64,000 nt of DNA from Prunella strophiata (GCA_036583965.1 JAZBQD010000013.1:12316348-12380347), one strand, 5' to 3'. Positions 1 through 18,306 are shown, numbered from the stretch's first letter. Notes: generated by a model from the sequence alone, not told the origin. Translations and numbers: made by a program.

Positions 1-8624
<8,624 letters not shown>

Positions 8625-8747
8625 GGTCGGCGGCGGGTGACTGGGATGGAACACCAGCAGGGGATTGGAAACACCACAGGGCCCGGCACGGTTCGGCCCG
8701 GACACACGTGGCGGGCCGCGCTGCCGCCACTTCCTGGTCCAGCGGGG

Positions 8748-8757
8748 TCTCGCGAGA
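8748..8757. promoter_or_regulatory. TCTCGCGAGA palindromic promoter element
   Basis: Perfect 10-bp palindrome about 125 bp upstream of the DHX37 ATG, flanked by an ETS site 13 bp away. This is the CGCG core-promoter motif of many translation and ribosome-biogenesis genes, consistent with DHX37's role. Confidence 0.8.
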
Positions 8758-8892
8758 AAGTGGAGGGGAAAAAGGCGGGAAAAGGCGGGAAATGGGCGGG
8801 GAAAAGGCGGGAATGGGCGGGGGCATGCGTGGGGCGGTCCCACGGGACCGGGAACCCCCCCCTCTGATCCACCCCATTCCTCCCCGTCCCAT

Positions 8893-9010
8893 CCCCTTCC
8901 CTTTACCCTGTCCCTTCCCTTCCCTTCCCGTCCCTTTCCCTTCCCTTCCCTTCCCTTCCCTTCCCTTCCTTCCCTTCCCTTCCCTTCCTTTCCCTTCCCT
9001 TCCCGTCCTT
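8893..9010. repeat. (TTCCC)n low-complexity tract
   Basis: Imperfect CCCTTCCCTT tract. The minus strand is pure purine (GGGAA)n, prone to triplex or G-quadruplex structure. Any reading frame across it is an artefact. Confidence 0.9.
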
Positions 9011-9035
9011 CTATTCCTACAATTCCCCCAACCCC

Positions 9036-9262
9036 ACCCCACCCCACCCCACCCCCCCCCCACCCCATCCCACGGATCCCATCCCACGGATCCCATCCCA
9101 TGGATCCCACCCCACCCCATCCCATGGATACCATCCCATCCCATCCCATCCCATGCCATCCCATCCCATCCCATCCCATGGATCCCATCCCATCCCACGG
9201 ATCCCATCCCACAGATCCCATCCCATGGATTCCATCCCATCCCATCCCACAGATCCCACCCC
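9036..9262. repeat. (ATCCC)n / CCCATGGATC low-complexity array
   Basis: Pentamer ATCCC interspersed with CATGGATCC and CACGGATCC variants, preceded by a run of ACCCC. It lies just downstream of the BRI3BP poly(A) signal on the transcribed strand, where the RNA would be G-rich. Long frames here (MGWDGIHGM-type) are repeat translations, not proteins. Confidence 0.92.
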
Positions 9263-9316
9263 ACCCCTCAGAGCCTCACCAGGCGCTCGCAGCTCAGTGC
9301 AAAGTCTCAGTAAACA

Positions 9317-9322
9317 TTTATT
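9317..9322 (-). terminator. BRI3BP: Distal BRI3BP poly(A) signal AATAAA
   Basis: AATAAA on the minus strand. A G/GT-rich stretch follows (complement of 9245-9290), as expected for a cleavage site near 9300. It is the last candidate before the low-complexity DNA. Earlier minus-strand AATAAA copies at 9768-9773, 13356-13361 and 13560-13565 could give shorter 3' ends. Confidence 0.6.
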
Positions 9323-10103
9323 CGAAGCTTTGCCACAATACCTTAAGTTGATTTGTGAAACTGGTCTACAAATACTGAACTACGGAGTACATGGTTTGGA
9401 TGGTCCGATAAAGGAATAAATAAAGGCATGTAAAGCTCTGTAAAAAATAAGTCAGGTACAGTTGTAACTACTTAACAGTATCACCAGTAGGATCTCGTAT
9501 GTGTCTAGGATCAGAAGTGAACACACGGCATCTCTTCAGACCAAATCATTTTTACATAAACAATTGTACAAACTTAAACACTGTAATCATGAAACCTGAT
9601 GTACAAAACAGGATGTGAAATCACTACCATCAGTGCCAACAACAAGGGCTACCACAGCAAAGAGAACTTCTGAATAAAAGGAAAAGATCGGTTTTTACAT
9701 GTGCTGTCATCACAGGTCGATGGAATTATCCAAAAAGTTTAAAATACATGCGGATACAATAAAACCTTTTATTTCCCAATCCAGACAAAGAGAACTCATG
9801 GTCACTTAACGCCATTAGCTGCCAAATACAGATCAGTATGTGAGGCAAACCACACTTAAACACTTCTACACCACCAAAGAGCTAAGGTTGATACTGGTCT
9901 ATTTTCCACACCGACGATGCAACGAGTCTTGAGAAGCAAACCACGAAGTGAGGGACGCGCTAGAAGTACAGCACTGAGCTACACCAGGTTGTACACTGCA
10001 CCCTGACACCCAAAACCACCGGGGAGGTGTCACATTCCACAGGACACACCGGGCATCTGCAGCTGGGTGTGTCCAGAGGAGCTGCCCGGCCAGAGCAGGA
10101 AGA

Positions 10104-10470
10104 ACACTGCAGGATCCCAGAGCAGGGAGCTGAAAACCCTCCAGAATGGGAAGAGCACTGCAGGATTCCAAAGGCTGGGTCCCAGAGCAGGCAGCTGAAA
10201 ACCTTCAAGAATGGGAAGAGCACTGCAGAATTCCAAAGGCTGGGTCCCAGAGCAGGCAGCTGAAAACCTTCAAGAATGGGAAGAGCACTGCAGGATTCCA
10301 AAGGCTGAAAACCCTCCAGAATGGGAAGAGCACTGCAGGATTCCAAAGGCTGAAAACCCTCCAGAATGGGAAGAACCCTGCAGGATTGCAAAGGCTGAAA
10401 ACCCTCCAGAATGGGAAGAGCACTGCAGGATTGCAAAGGCTGGATCCCAGAGCAGGCAGCTGAAAACCCT
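10104..10470. repeat. 45/65-bp minisatellite in the BRI3BP 3' UTR region
   Basis: The unit starts GAAAACCCTCCAGAATGGGA and continues AGAGCACTGCAGGATTCCAA AGGCT (45 bp). Some copies carry an extra 20 bp (GGGTCCCAGAGCAGGCAGCT). About seven copies. The frames crossing it on both strands are repeat artefacts. Confidence 0.92.
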
Positions 10471-10746
10471 GGATCCCTGGGGAGTTCCCCATCCCGGGCA
10501 GCCAGAGCCCATCCTTGGTGCTTGTGCCAGCTGCTCACCCAGGGATGGGTTCTCCAGCAGCCACAGGACGGTCCAGGAGCAGGATCTGTCCTGCAGGAGC
10601 AGCCAGGTGGGGCTGTCCCCGTGTCACCTGTGCCCCAGCAGCAGCTCCCAGCAGGGCACCACGGGCGTGGCTGTGGCAGAGCTCCCTGAAGTCACAGCAA
10701 AAAGCTGGAGCCACGAGGGTTGTCCTGTGCCATCCCTGCCCTGGGC

Positions 10747-11452
10747 AGGTGTCACTGCTGAGGGTTGTCCCAGTGCCACTTCTACAGGTGTCACTGCTGA
10801 GGGTTGCTTCAGTGCCACTTCTACAGGTGTCACTGCTGAGGGTTGTCCCAGTGCCACTTCTGCAGGTGTCACTGCTGAGGGTTGCTTCAGTGTCACTTCT
10901 GCAGGTGTCACTGCTGAGGGTTGCTTCAGTGCCACTTCTGCAGGTGTCACTGCTGAGGGTTGCTTCAGTGTCACTTCTGCAGGTGTCACTGCTGAGGGTT
11001 GTCCCACTGCCACTTCTGCAGGTGTCACTGCTGAGGGTTGCTTCAGTGCCACCTCTACAGGTGTCACTGCTGAGGGTTGTCCCAGTGCCACTTCTGCAGG
11101 TGTCACTGCTGAGGGTTGCTTCAGTGCCACTTCTGCAGGTGTCACTGCTGAGGGTTGTCCTAGTGCCACCCTCACCTGGGACAGGTGTCACCTGCTAAAG
11201 GTTGCCCAGTGCCACCTCTACAGGTGTCACCTGCTGAGGGTTGTCCCAGTGTCACCCCCACCTGGGGCAGGTGTCACTGCTGAGGATTGCCCAGTGCCAC
11301 CTCTACAGGTGTCACTGCTGAGGATTGCCCAGTGCCACCTCTACAGGTGTCACTGCTGAAGGTTGTCCCAGTGTCAGCCCTGCAGGTGTCACTGCTGAAG
11401 GTTGTCCCAGTGCCACCCCTGCAGGTGTCACCTGCCAGGCTCAGTTTGCCCA
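10747..11452. repeat. 39-bp minisatellite, about 18 copies
   Basis: Unit AGGTGTCACTGCTGAGGGTT plus GTCCCAGTGCCACTTCTAC, with a GTCCCAGTG/GCTTCAGTG alternation. Because 39 is divisible by three, all frames stay open and generate false proteins on both strands. Almost every unit joins the next through CAGGTG. Confidence 0.95.
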
Positions 11453-14274
11453 CAGGTGACACAGAGCCCTGCCCATCTCTGAGGTGCTCTGTGGGATACA
11501 AAAGCAGTGCAGCCACTGGCACAGGTTTCTAAAAAACAGCAAAAACCTCCATGGATAAACTAGATGGCCCAGTATGGAAAATACTTGTAAAAGGTATTTA
11601 CAAAAGTTGAAAGAGATTAAATACAATACCACATTCATGTCCCCAAAAGCGCTTTCACTACAGTGCATGTTTAAAAATACAGAGCATTTTTAAAGTATAT
11701 ATTTATATATATTTATATATATATATTGAAGATTAGATTGTGCTTTAAAAAAATCATTACTTCTGAATTTGACTAACGTGAAAACTGAGTGCTGGGAAAA
11801 ATACTGATTAAAAATACCCAAATTCATATATACTGCTTTTCACATAACATTTTGCTATACATGGGATGCAAGTAAATATAAAAATACCATTTTTCAACCA
11901 GCAGGGTGATTGAAATAAAGAGTATTAATATAGGAGGGCTGATTTTACAAAAGTAAAATAAATGATTAGAGTGAGACAGGGAGAAACTATAATTCGAATT
12001 AACTTTTATATAATACTTTCAAAGAAATCTTTCTCATAAACAACTCTTAATATATAAATGTTCAGTATTTTGAACTTTAACGTTAAATATGGATTACACA
12101 AAATACAATCTATGCAAACTGACCCATGCACATTGTCCTAAGAAGGCGATGGAGCCGCTGACACGAGCAAGGTTTGCAAACTTTGGTCCTCAGGTCTCAC
12201 ATTTGGCAAAACACATCAAGACCTGACAAGCTTTACTAGTCAATTCCTAATTTCCAGGTTGGTGTTTTAGCCCAGTCCTCTGTGCACAACAGTAGGGAGA
12301 ACTGAGTCTACAGGGAAGACTCTGTAATACTATGGAAAATGAGTTGAAAAAAGGAATTTACTGTAATTTACATTTTCAGCTTGACAAAATGGACTATTTG
12401 TTGCCATAGTCCCTATCTGCTCACAGGAAAGATTTCAAGTTGTGATAACCAGTTATTTAACAGCTCTAAATCATGAACTTGTTAATAAATGGGGTGCAGG
12501 GGGATTTACAGGTGACATAAAAAATTAAAATGCATTCCAACCGTGCCAAGTGCATATGAACTTCAACCGTGTTGAACCAAAGTGATCACCAGGAGTAAAG
12601 GCCATTAACATGGATTTAAAAAGAACCCCCATGGAAATGCCACACACAGACCCAAAGAGGTCAGGCAAGTAACACACACATTTCAAGAAAACATTAAACT
12701 TCAGCACAAAGAGAAAAATAAATTCGCCCCACAGTTACATTCAGTTAAGCATCACATCCAGAAGCTTTGCCCAGTGGAAGAACAAGCTGTGCTCAGCTGT
12801 CCCACTGGAGCTGGCACTGGCAGGCACACCTGGGGAACCTCTTCCTCCTCCTCCTCCTCCTCCTGGTTCCCTTGCTTTGTAGCCAGGCCCCATCCCAGGC
12901 CAGTTTTTGTTGCGCTTTTTGACGTTGTTGTTCGTTTGGACCCTATGGAATATGGAATGCTCCAGCTGTGCTCCATCCTACCCCTCGTGGTATCAGAACT
13001 GTGCTCCTCACTAGGGGTAGGTGCTTCCCCTCCCTCCTCACATCTGTGTCCTTGGATGCTGCTGTTTCCAGGTGAAACCACGTCCCAGCCTTCCTTCCCT
13101 GAGGTTACCTTTGTGTCAGTAAACCAGCACAGCCAGTGATGCCCTACCAAGCTCCTTAGTTCTAAGAAATACAGAAATCCTGCAAAATAAAACTGCTCCA
13201 AAGCTCCACTGCTTTGAAAGAGAACCGTTTCCTACACCCTCCTCTTAAAGGTGACTCGCTGTTCCCAAAACCTAACGAGGACATAGACTTCAAGCAAAAA
13301 GCTCCTATAAAACTATTGTAATTTTAGAAAAAAATCCAGATCTTCCTGAAGATAATTTATTGCCGCTGATTGGTCCTGAGAAAGCTTTAAGCAACAATAC
13401 ATTTGCACGTGTTTTAACTGCTGCCTTTTCTGAGAAGGTACGTGGGTCCTGAGATTAAAAACCATGTTTTAGTCTATGCACTTAAGCTTGGAAAATGCTT
13501 CACTGTGCAGATCAAATGTGAATTACAATTTGTCACGCTACATCTTCCTTCTGTGCCAATTTATTAAAGCAGATTTCCTTCCAGACACTAACAAATTAAA
13601 GTTCTCGGGATGAAATGCAATGATAAAATGCCACACGTGTGCTTCCTCACATTGGACTGGCATTTAAGGACTTCAGATCTTCCTTCTCCCTCATTCCCCA
13701 CCTCCTGTTAAAAGCTATGGTGTGAATTTTTTGGCCTGGATACCAGAAAATTCCTCATCTGATACTCTATGAAAGGCAACTTCAAGGCAATGAAATAAGC
13801 CAACAAAAACACAAAAACATTCACAACTCTGAAGAAAAAATATGGACCCACAGCAGTTACTTCTCAATGGAAGTGCTTGGTAGCTTGAGATTTTTTTTTT
13901 TCTTTTTAACTGTTAAAGTGTCAAATTTGCATATGTTTAACTCAATTTCAATATCTGAAAGACTACTCAATTTGCTCTTATAAAAACTTTACAAAAGATG
14001 TTTTTAAATGCTTGTAAAAGTAAGCGTTTATCTAGTGAGAAAATTCTAGTACTGGATAAAACTCTGAATATACAGCTGAATCTTGTAACTGTATTTTCTT
14101 TCTCCTAGAAGTCTAACGGCTGAGTGTTTAACCTAGATAAATTAGTCTTAGACATGATGAAAAGTTATAACTTTGCACACTTTTTACCATGTGATGCTTT
14201 GTTGCTTTGTAACTTCGGATGAGACAGTGCTTAGGACTCTTCCAGAGCTGGTGTAGTGGCGAGCAGGGGCGGGC

Positions 14275-14693
14275 TCACTGCTCACTGCCCCTGTCCAGGT
14301 TCTCGATCACCCTGGAGAGGCGGATGTTCAGCAGCCTGATCTGGCTATCCAGGTGGTCCATCTTCTCCTCCAGGCTGCTGTTGCTGTTTCTCCTCCAGTA
14401 GAACCCCACGGGCCCCGTCATGAAGTAGACGGCCACGACGAAGCAGAGGGGCAGCACGGCGTGCTCGGGGTCGCCCTCGTACTTCTGCAGGATGTACACG
14501 CAGGACAGGGTGAACAGGGCCACCCTGGCCACCCAGAAGAAGCGGCCAAACAGCATGTGCAGCAGGTAGAAGAAGAACCCGAGGAACAGAGACAAAAACC
14601 AGTAGGCCAGCAAGATGGCACCGATCAGCAGGAGGGCGCGCGTCGGGTTGTTGGCAATCGCGGCTGGGCTGAAATAATGAGTCAGGTTGGAGG
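14275..14693 (-). CDS. BRI3BP: BRI3BP coding exon 3 (last)
   Basis: Encodes ASNLTHYFSPAAIANNPTRA, the hydrophobic core with LAYWFLSLFLG, CVYILQKYEGDPEHAVLPLC and the C-terminal helix, ending GSEQ-stop (14277-14275). Acceptor TTTTCCAG. The 40-bp minisatellite begins only about 75 bp upstream of this acceptor. Confidence 0.97.
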
Positions 14694-17219
14694 CTGGAAA
14701 ACAAAGGGAAATGTGTTAATGAGTGTGGGCTGAAGGGGGCACGGGGCAAACACACAGCACAGCTCCAGAGGGTCAAACCCCCACAGCAGTGGGGTCACGG
14801 CCCTCCAAAGGGTCAAACCCCCACAGCAGTGGGGTCACAGCCCTCCAAAGGGTCAACCCCCACAGCAGTGGGGTCACAGCCCTCCAAAGGGTCAAGCCCC
14901 CACAGCAGTGGGGTCACAGCCCTCCAAAGGATCAAACCCCCACAGCAGTGGGGTCACGGCCCTCCAAAGGATCAAACCCCCACAGCAGTGGGGTCACAGC
15001 CCTCCAAAGGGTCAAACCCCCACAGCAGTGGGGTCACGGCCCTCCAAAGGATCAAACCCCCACAGCAGTGGGGTCACAGCCCTCCAAAGGGTCAAACCCC
15101 CACAGCAGTGGGGTCACAGCCCTCCAAGGATCAAACCCCCACAGCAGTGGGGTCACAGCCCTCTAAAGGGTCAAACCCCCACAGCAGTGGGGTCACAGCC
15201 CTCTAAAGGGTCAAACCCCCACAGCAGTGGGGTCACAGCCCTCTAAAGGGTCAAACCCCCACAGCAGTGGGGTCACGGCCCTCCAAAGGGTCAAACCCCC
15301 ACAGCAGTGGGGTCACGGCCCTCTAAAGGGTCAAACCCCCACAGCAGTGGGGTTACAGCCCTCTAAAGGGTCAAACCCCCACAGCAGTGGGGTCACAGCC
15401 CTCCAAAGGATCAAACCCCCACAGCAGTGGGGTCACAGCCCTCCAAAGGGTCAAACCCCCACAGCACTGGGGTCACAGCCCTCTAAAGGATCAAACCCAC
15501 ACAGCAGTGGGGTCACAGCCCTCCAAAGGGTCAAACCCCCACAGCAGTGGGGTCACAGCCCTCCAAAGGGTCAAACCCCCACAGCAGTGGGGTCACAGCC
15601 CTCCAAAGGGTCAAACCCCCACAGCAGTGGGGTTACAGCCCTGTTCTCTAAAGTTAAAGGTAAAGCTGGTTCACCTATTTCTGGAGGAACCTTCTTCAAA
15701 TCGCTGGCTCAGCTCCAGCAACTCAATCCAGGAAAGGTGCTAAAGGCTCTTTAAAGACAAACCACTGTAGAGCCTGAGGTCAAAATTCATACTGGGGCTA
15801 CAGATCCTGCTTTGTGAAAGCTACATTCTAAAGGCTCTCAACTGTATCTTTCCTTTCTCTAGTCCTCATTGATTTCCCTGCACTGCTCCTGGCTGTGTGA
15901 ATCCATTTAATGATGTCACTGTGACTCGTAATTCATTCTATACACATCCTGTAGATACACATACAGCAATGGAATGGTGGGGTTCAGTCTTCTTGTTTGA
16001 AGATATTAACAGGAAAATCAAAGCCATGTGAAGCAGAGAGACACCACTGATGGATGTTTAAGCAGCATGGTAAAATGTAACTGTTTTCCCATTTGCTTGT
16101 AAACACTGATACAGGCTGAGACAGTTCAAGGGTGAGCAGGCATCACACTTACCATCAATTCCAAGAACATCTAACAAATCAGTCCATATTCTCCAGAATG
16201 TGTCCATTAATACATCCACCCCATTCACAAACCTCTCTGTCAACCTTGAGAAAAACTGAGAAATAAAATTGAAAATTAAAAAAATCCTCAATTCCTAAAG
16301 TAACACTTTGAGACTTATTCGTCATGAGTAGAATTATAATTCATTAAGCAAGAATTGCAGATTATCTCGTAGTCCCCATGGGAAAAATTGTAAATCTGAT
16401 TTTATTTTTTTTTAACTCATGAATTTATGCGTTGCAATTATCGTTATTGTAGGTAGTTTGGCATGTAAATGTATACGTTGGCAGGATTTGAAAATGCACA
16501 TTATAGGCTTTACTATCGTTTTGAAGATTAGAGAACACACTATTACCAAAAACCGGCAAAGCAAACCAAAGAATTCGTTTCATCAAGCAACTGAGAGACG
16601 TCCCCAGCATCACACGCAAATGTCTCAGGTGTGCTCAGAGGTCAATGCAATAGAATTTATTACAGCCTGAGGAGAGCAGGCACAGAGGAATGCAAGCTCC
16701 GCACGCCTGCTTTCCTGCGAGTTCCGCTGGCCCTACAGCACAGGATGCTCTGCTGCTGCAGACAGACCGGATTTCAGCCGGAGGGCTCCTCACCGCCAGC
16801 CAGCGACCCTGGCCGTCTCCCCCACATCAAGCCCCCTTTATTTAAGCATTTAGCTGCTATTTTCCCCATTTTGCTGCAAGCCTGGCCTCCCGTTTTCCTC
16901 CCCACAGCAGCGCTCCGGCACGGGGACGAGGCCACGGCCGGCCCAGCACCGAGCGGGGCGAAGGGAGCGCGGGGCTGCGGCCCCGGAGCCGCCCGCTCAC
17001 CGCCGGAGCACCGAGACGGAGGGAGAAGAAGCGAAGGAAACGGAGCGGAGAGGGGGGGGCGAGCAACAACCGGCGCCTCACCTTCTGCAGGGCCCGCACG
17101 TTGTCCTCACCGAAGAGGCCGCTGACGCCCTGGTAGAGGCCGCTGGCGGCGCGGCGGAGGCTGTTCTGGCGGTCGGCCCCGCGGCTCCGGGCGGCCTGAG
17201 CTCCGGGCCCCGCCGCGCC

Positions 17220-17254
<35 letters not shown>

Positions 17255-17288
17255 GCCCCCGGAGCTGCACCCGCCGCGCCGCCGCCAT
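14275..17288 (-). CDS. BRI3BP: BRI3BP, BRI3-binding protein
   Basis: Multi-pass membrane protein that binds the brain protein I3 and is reported in mitochondrial/ER membranes with roles in cell death signalling. Coding exons on the minus strand: 17082-17288, 16153-16255, 14275-14693; phases match, giving 242 residues against 251 in human. A signal-peptide-like start has a run of eleven Leu (residues 13-23). A GLFGEDNVRALQK block and the RLTERF...WTDLLDVLGID segment follow. Hydrophobic segments lie at about 123-152, 155-172 and 182-203. The C-terminal SLEEKMDHLDSQIRLLNIRL helix (210-237) looks like a coiled coil. The start at 17288 is in a good context (GCCATGG), but see the finding on an upstream ATG. 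Identification is firm. Confidence 0.95.
14770..15641. repeat. 40-bp minisatellite in BRI3BP intron 2, about 22 copies
   Basis: Unit GGGTCAAACCCCCACAGCAG plus TGGGGTCACAGCCCTCCAAA, over 90% conserved between copies. Each unit contains the inverted repeat CCCCAC-AGCA-GTGGGG. The 40-bp period shifts the frame each copy, so all three frames show similar false proteins. Confidence 0.96.
15642..16152 (-). other. BRI3BP intron 2, unique part
   Basis: Nothing recognised beyond ordinary intron sequence. Confidence 0.6.
16153..16255 (-). CDS. BRI3BP: BRI3BP coding exon 2
   Basis: Encodes FFSRLTERFVNGVDVLMDTF and WRIWTDLLDVLGID, matching human FLARLTERFVLGVDMFVETL. Acceptor TTTCTCAG, donor GATG|GTAAGT. 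Confidence 0.96.
16256..17081 (-). other. BRI3BP intron 1
   Basis: AT-rich at the exon 2 end, CpG-rich towards exon 1. No other gene seen. Confidence 0.6.
17082..17288 (-). CDS. BRI3BP: BRI3BP coding exon 1
   Basis: 69 codons: MAAARRVQLRGP, the Leu run encoded by a near-pure CTG repeat, an Ala/Gly/Arg stretch, then the conserved SGLFGEDNVRALQK. Donor AAG|GTGAGG, phase 0. An in-frame ATG at 17357-17355 could extend it by 23 residues. Confidence 0.9.
17221..17253 (-). repeat. BRI3BP: CTG trinucleotide repeat encoding the BRI3BP leucine run
   Basis: Eleven uninterrupted AGC triplets on the plus strand, read as CTG on the coding strand and supplying ten of the consecutive leucines in the signal-peptide-like core. 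Likely length-polymorphic. Confidence 0.9.
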
Positions 17289-17392
17289 GGCCGCCCCGCC
17301 GCGCCCGCCGCCGCCGCAGCGCCGCCCGCCGGCCGCGCGCCCACACTGCGCCCGCACGGGCGGGGCTCCGGCCGCGCTGAGGCAGAGCGCGG

Positions 17393-17672
17393 GGAAAGCG
17401 CCGGGTTTGGGGAAAGCGCCGGGTTTGGGAAAACCGCCGGGTTTGGGGAGATCGCGGGGAAACCGCCGGGTTTGGGGAAAGCGCCGGGTTTGGGGAAACC
17501 GCCGGGTTTGGGGAGATCACCGGGTTTGGGGAGATCGCGGGGAAAGCGCCGGGTTTGGGGAGATAACGGGGAAACCGCCGGGTTTGGGGAAACCGCCGGG
17601 TTTGGGGAGATCGCGGGGAAATCGCCGGGTTTGGGGAAATCACGGGGAAATCGCCGGGTTTGAGGAAAGGCC
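17393..17672. repeat. GCCGGGTTTGGGGA minisatellite upstream of BRI3BP
   Basis: Irregular array of GCCGGGTTTGGGGAAA and GAGATCGCGGGGAAA modules. G-runs of four on the plus strand recur every 15-30 bp, a quadruplex-prone arrangement. Confidence 0.88.
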
Positions 17673-17706
17673 CCGAGGGAACCGCCCGAGAGCGGCCGGA
17701 GAGGGT

Positions 17707-17832
17707 CCGACCCCTCTGATCCGACCCCTCTGATCCGACCCCTCTGATCCGACCCCTCTGATCCGACCCCTCTGATCCGACCCCTCTGATCCGACCCCTC
17801 TGATCCGACCCCTCTGATCCGACCCCTCTGAT
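17707..17832. repeat. Perfect 14-bp tandem repeat, 9 copies
   Basis: Unit CCGACCCCTCTGAT repeated nine times without a single difference over 126 bp. Complete homogeneity points to very recent expansion. Confidence 0.97.
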
Positions 17833-17879
17833 CCGCCCCGCACAGGGCCGCGGCCGGGGCGCCGTGCCTGCTGCCTCAG

Positions 17880-18306
17880 GGTTTCGCTTTTGCGTTTTTC
17901 AGGTTCTGCGCTGCTTTAGGGTGTAGTTCTAAGCTTCATATTGGTAAGGTCTCTTCACGGAATAGACAAAGCAATTCCTTCTCTAGCTGGGGACCAAGGA
18001 CAAATCCAAATCTCAGGCCCAAGAGCATAAACAACGTGGACTGAAGAGAGAAAAAGAAGAAGGATGGGACTTCATGGGCTAAAGCTGGAATTGGACAATG
18101 AACTCCAAGGTGCAAATGGAGCAGAACTGATCCAAGTGAGAGACCCCATGACCAGTCTTCTTTTTTGTGCCCATCTTGGGTGCAGCCCTGGCTGGGCTCT
18201 TGTGCTGCCCAAGGTGGATCCATGGAGGAGATCCTTTGAATAAATCCCTGCTTTATTCTGTAACTGTCTAGTCTCTGTTCTAGGGCAGCCTTCACAGGGC
18301 ATCGTG
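17880..18306 (+). mobile_element. LTR-like interspersed repeat, copy 2
   Basis: Homologous in opposite orientation to 2683-3228. It contains AATAAA at 18239-18244 followed by CCCTGCTTTATTCTG and ends CTTCACAGGGCATC. No coding content and no second LTR nearby in the same orientation, so a solo LTR is the simplest reading. Confidence 0.65.

Larger units (their letters stand above)
9300..14274 (-). other. BRI3BP: Probable BRI3BP 3' UTR
   Basis: About 5 kb between the BRI3BP stop codon and the distal AATAAA with no splice-compatible coding frame. Much of it is AT-rich, unique, UTR-like sequence (11500-14200), interrupted by two minisatellites at 10104-10470 and 10747-11452. The UTR assignment is inferred from strand, position and poly(A) signals. 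A separate non-coding transcript is possible. Confidence 0.6.
16900..17705. promoter_or_regulatory. BRI3BP: BRI3BP CpG-island promoter
   Basis: Very GC- and CpG-rich DNA spanning exon 1 and about 400 bp upstream. No TATA box is visible. The start site cannot be placed from sequence, because the upstream half is tandem repeat. Confidence 0.6.

Noticed and set aside
10211..11359. Long open frame (over 380 codons) with GVTAEGCPSATSA-type repeats, and matching frames on the other strand
   Set aside because: It is the translation of 45-bp and 39-bp minisatellites whose periods are divisible by three. It is open in several frames on both strands, with no homology or splice context.
14723..15754. 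Overlapping open frames of 110-175 codons with HSSGVTALQRVKPPQ-type repeats
   Set aside because: Products of the 40-bp minisatellite in BRI3BP intron 2. The same peptide appears in all three frames because 40 is not divisible by three.
17287..17733. Plus-strand frame of about 148 codons with GLGKPPGLG repeats
   Set aside because: Translation of the GCCGGGTTTGGGGA minisatellite antisense to the BRI3BP promoter.
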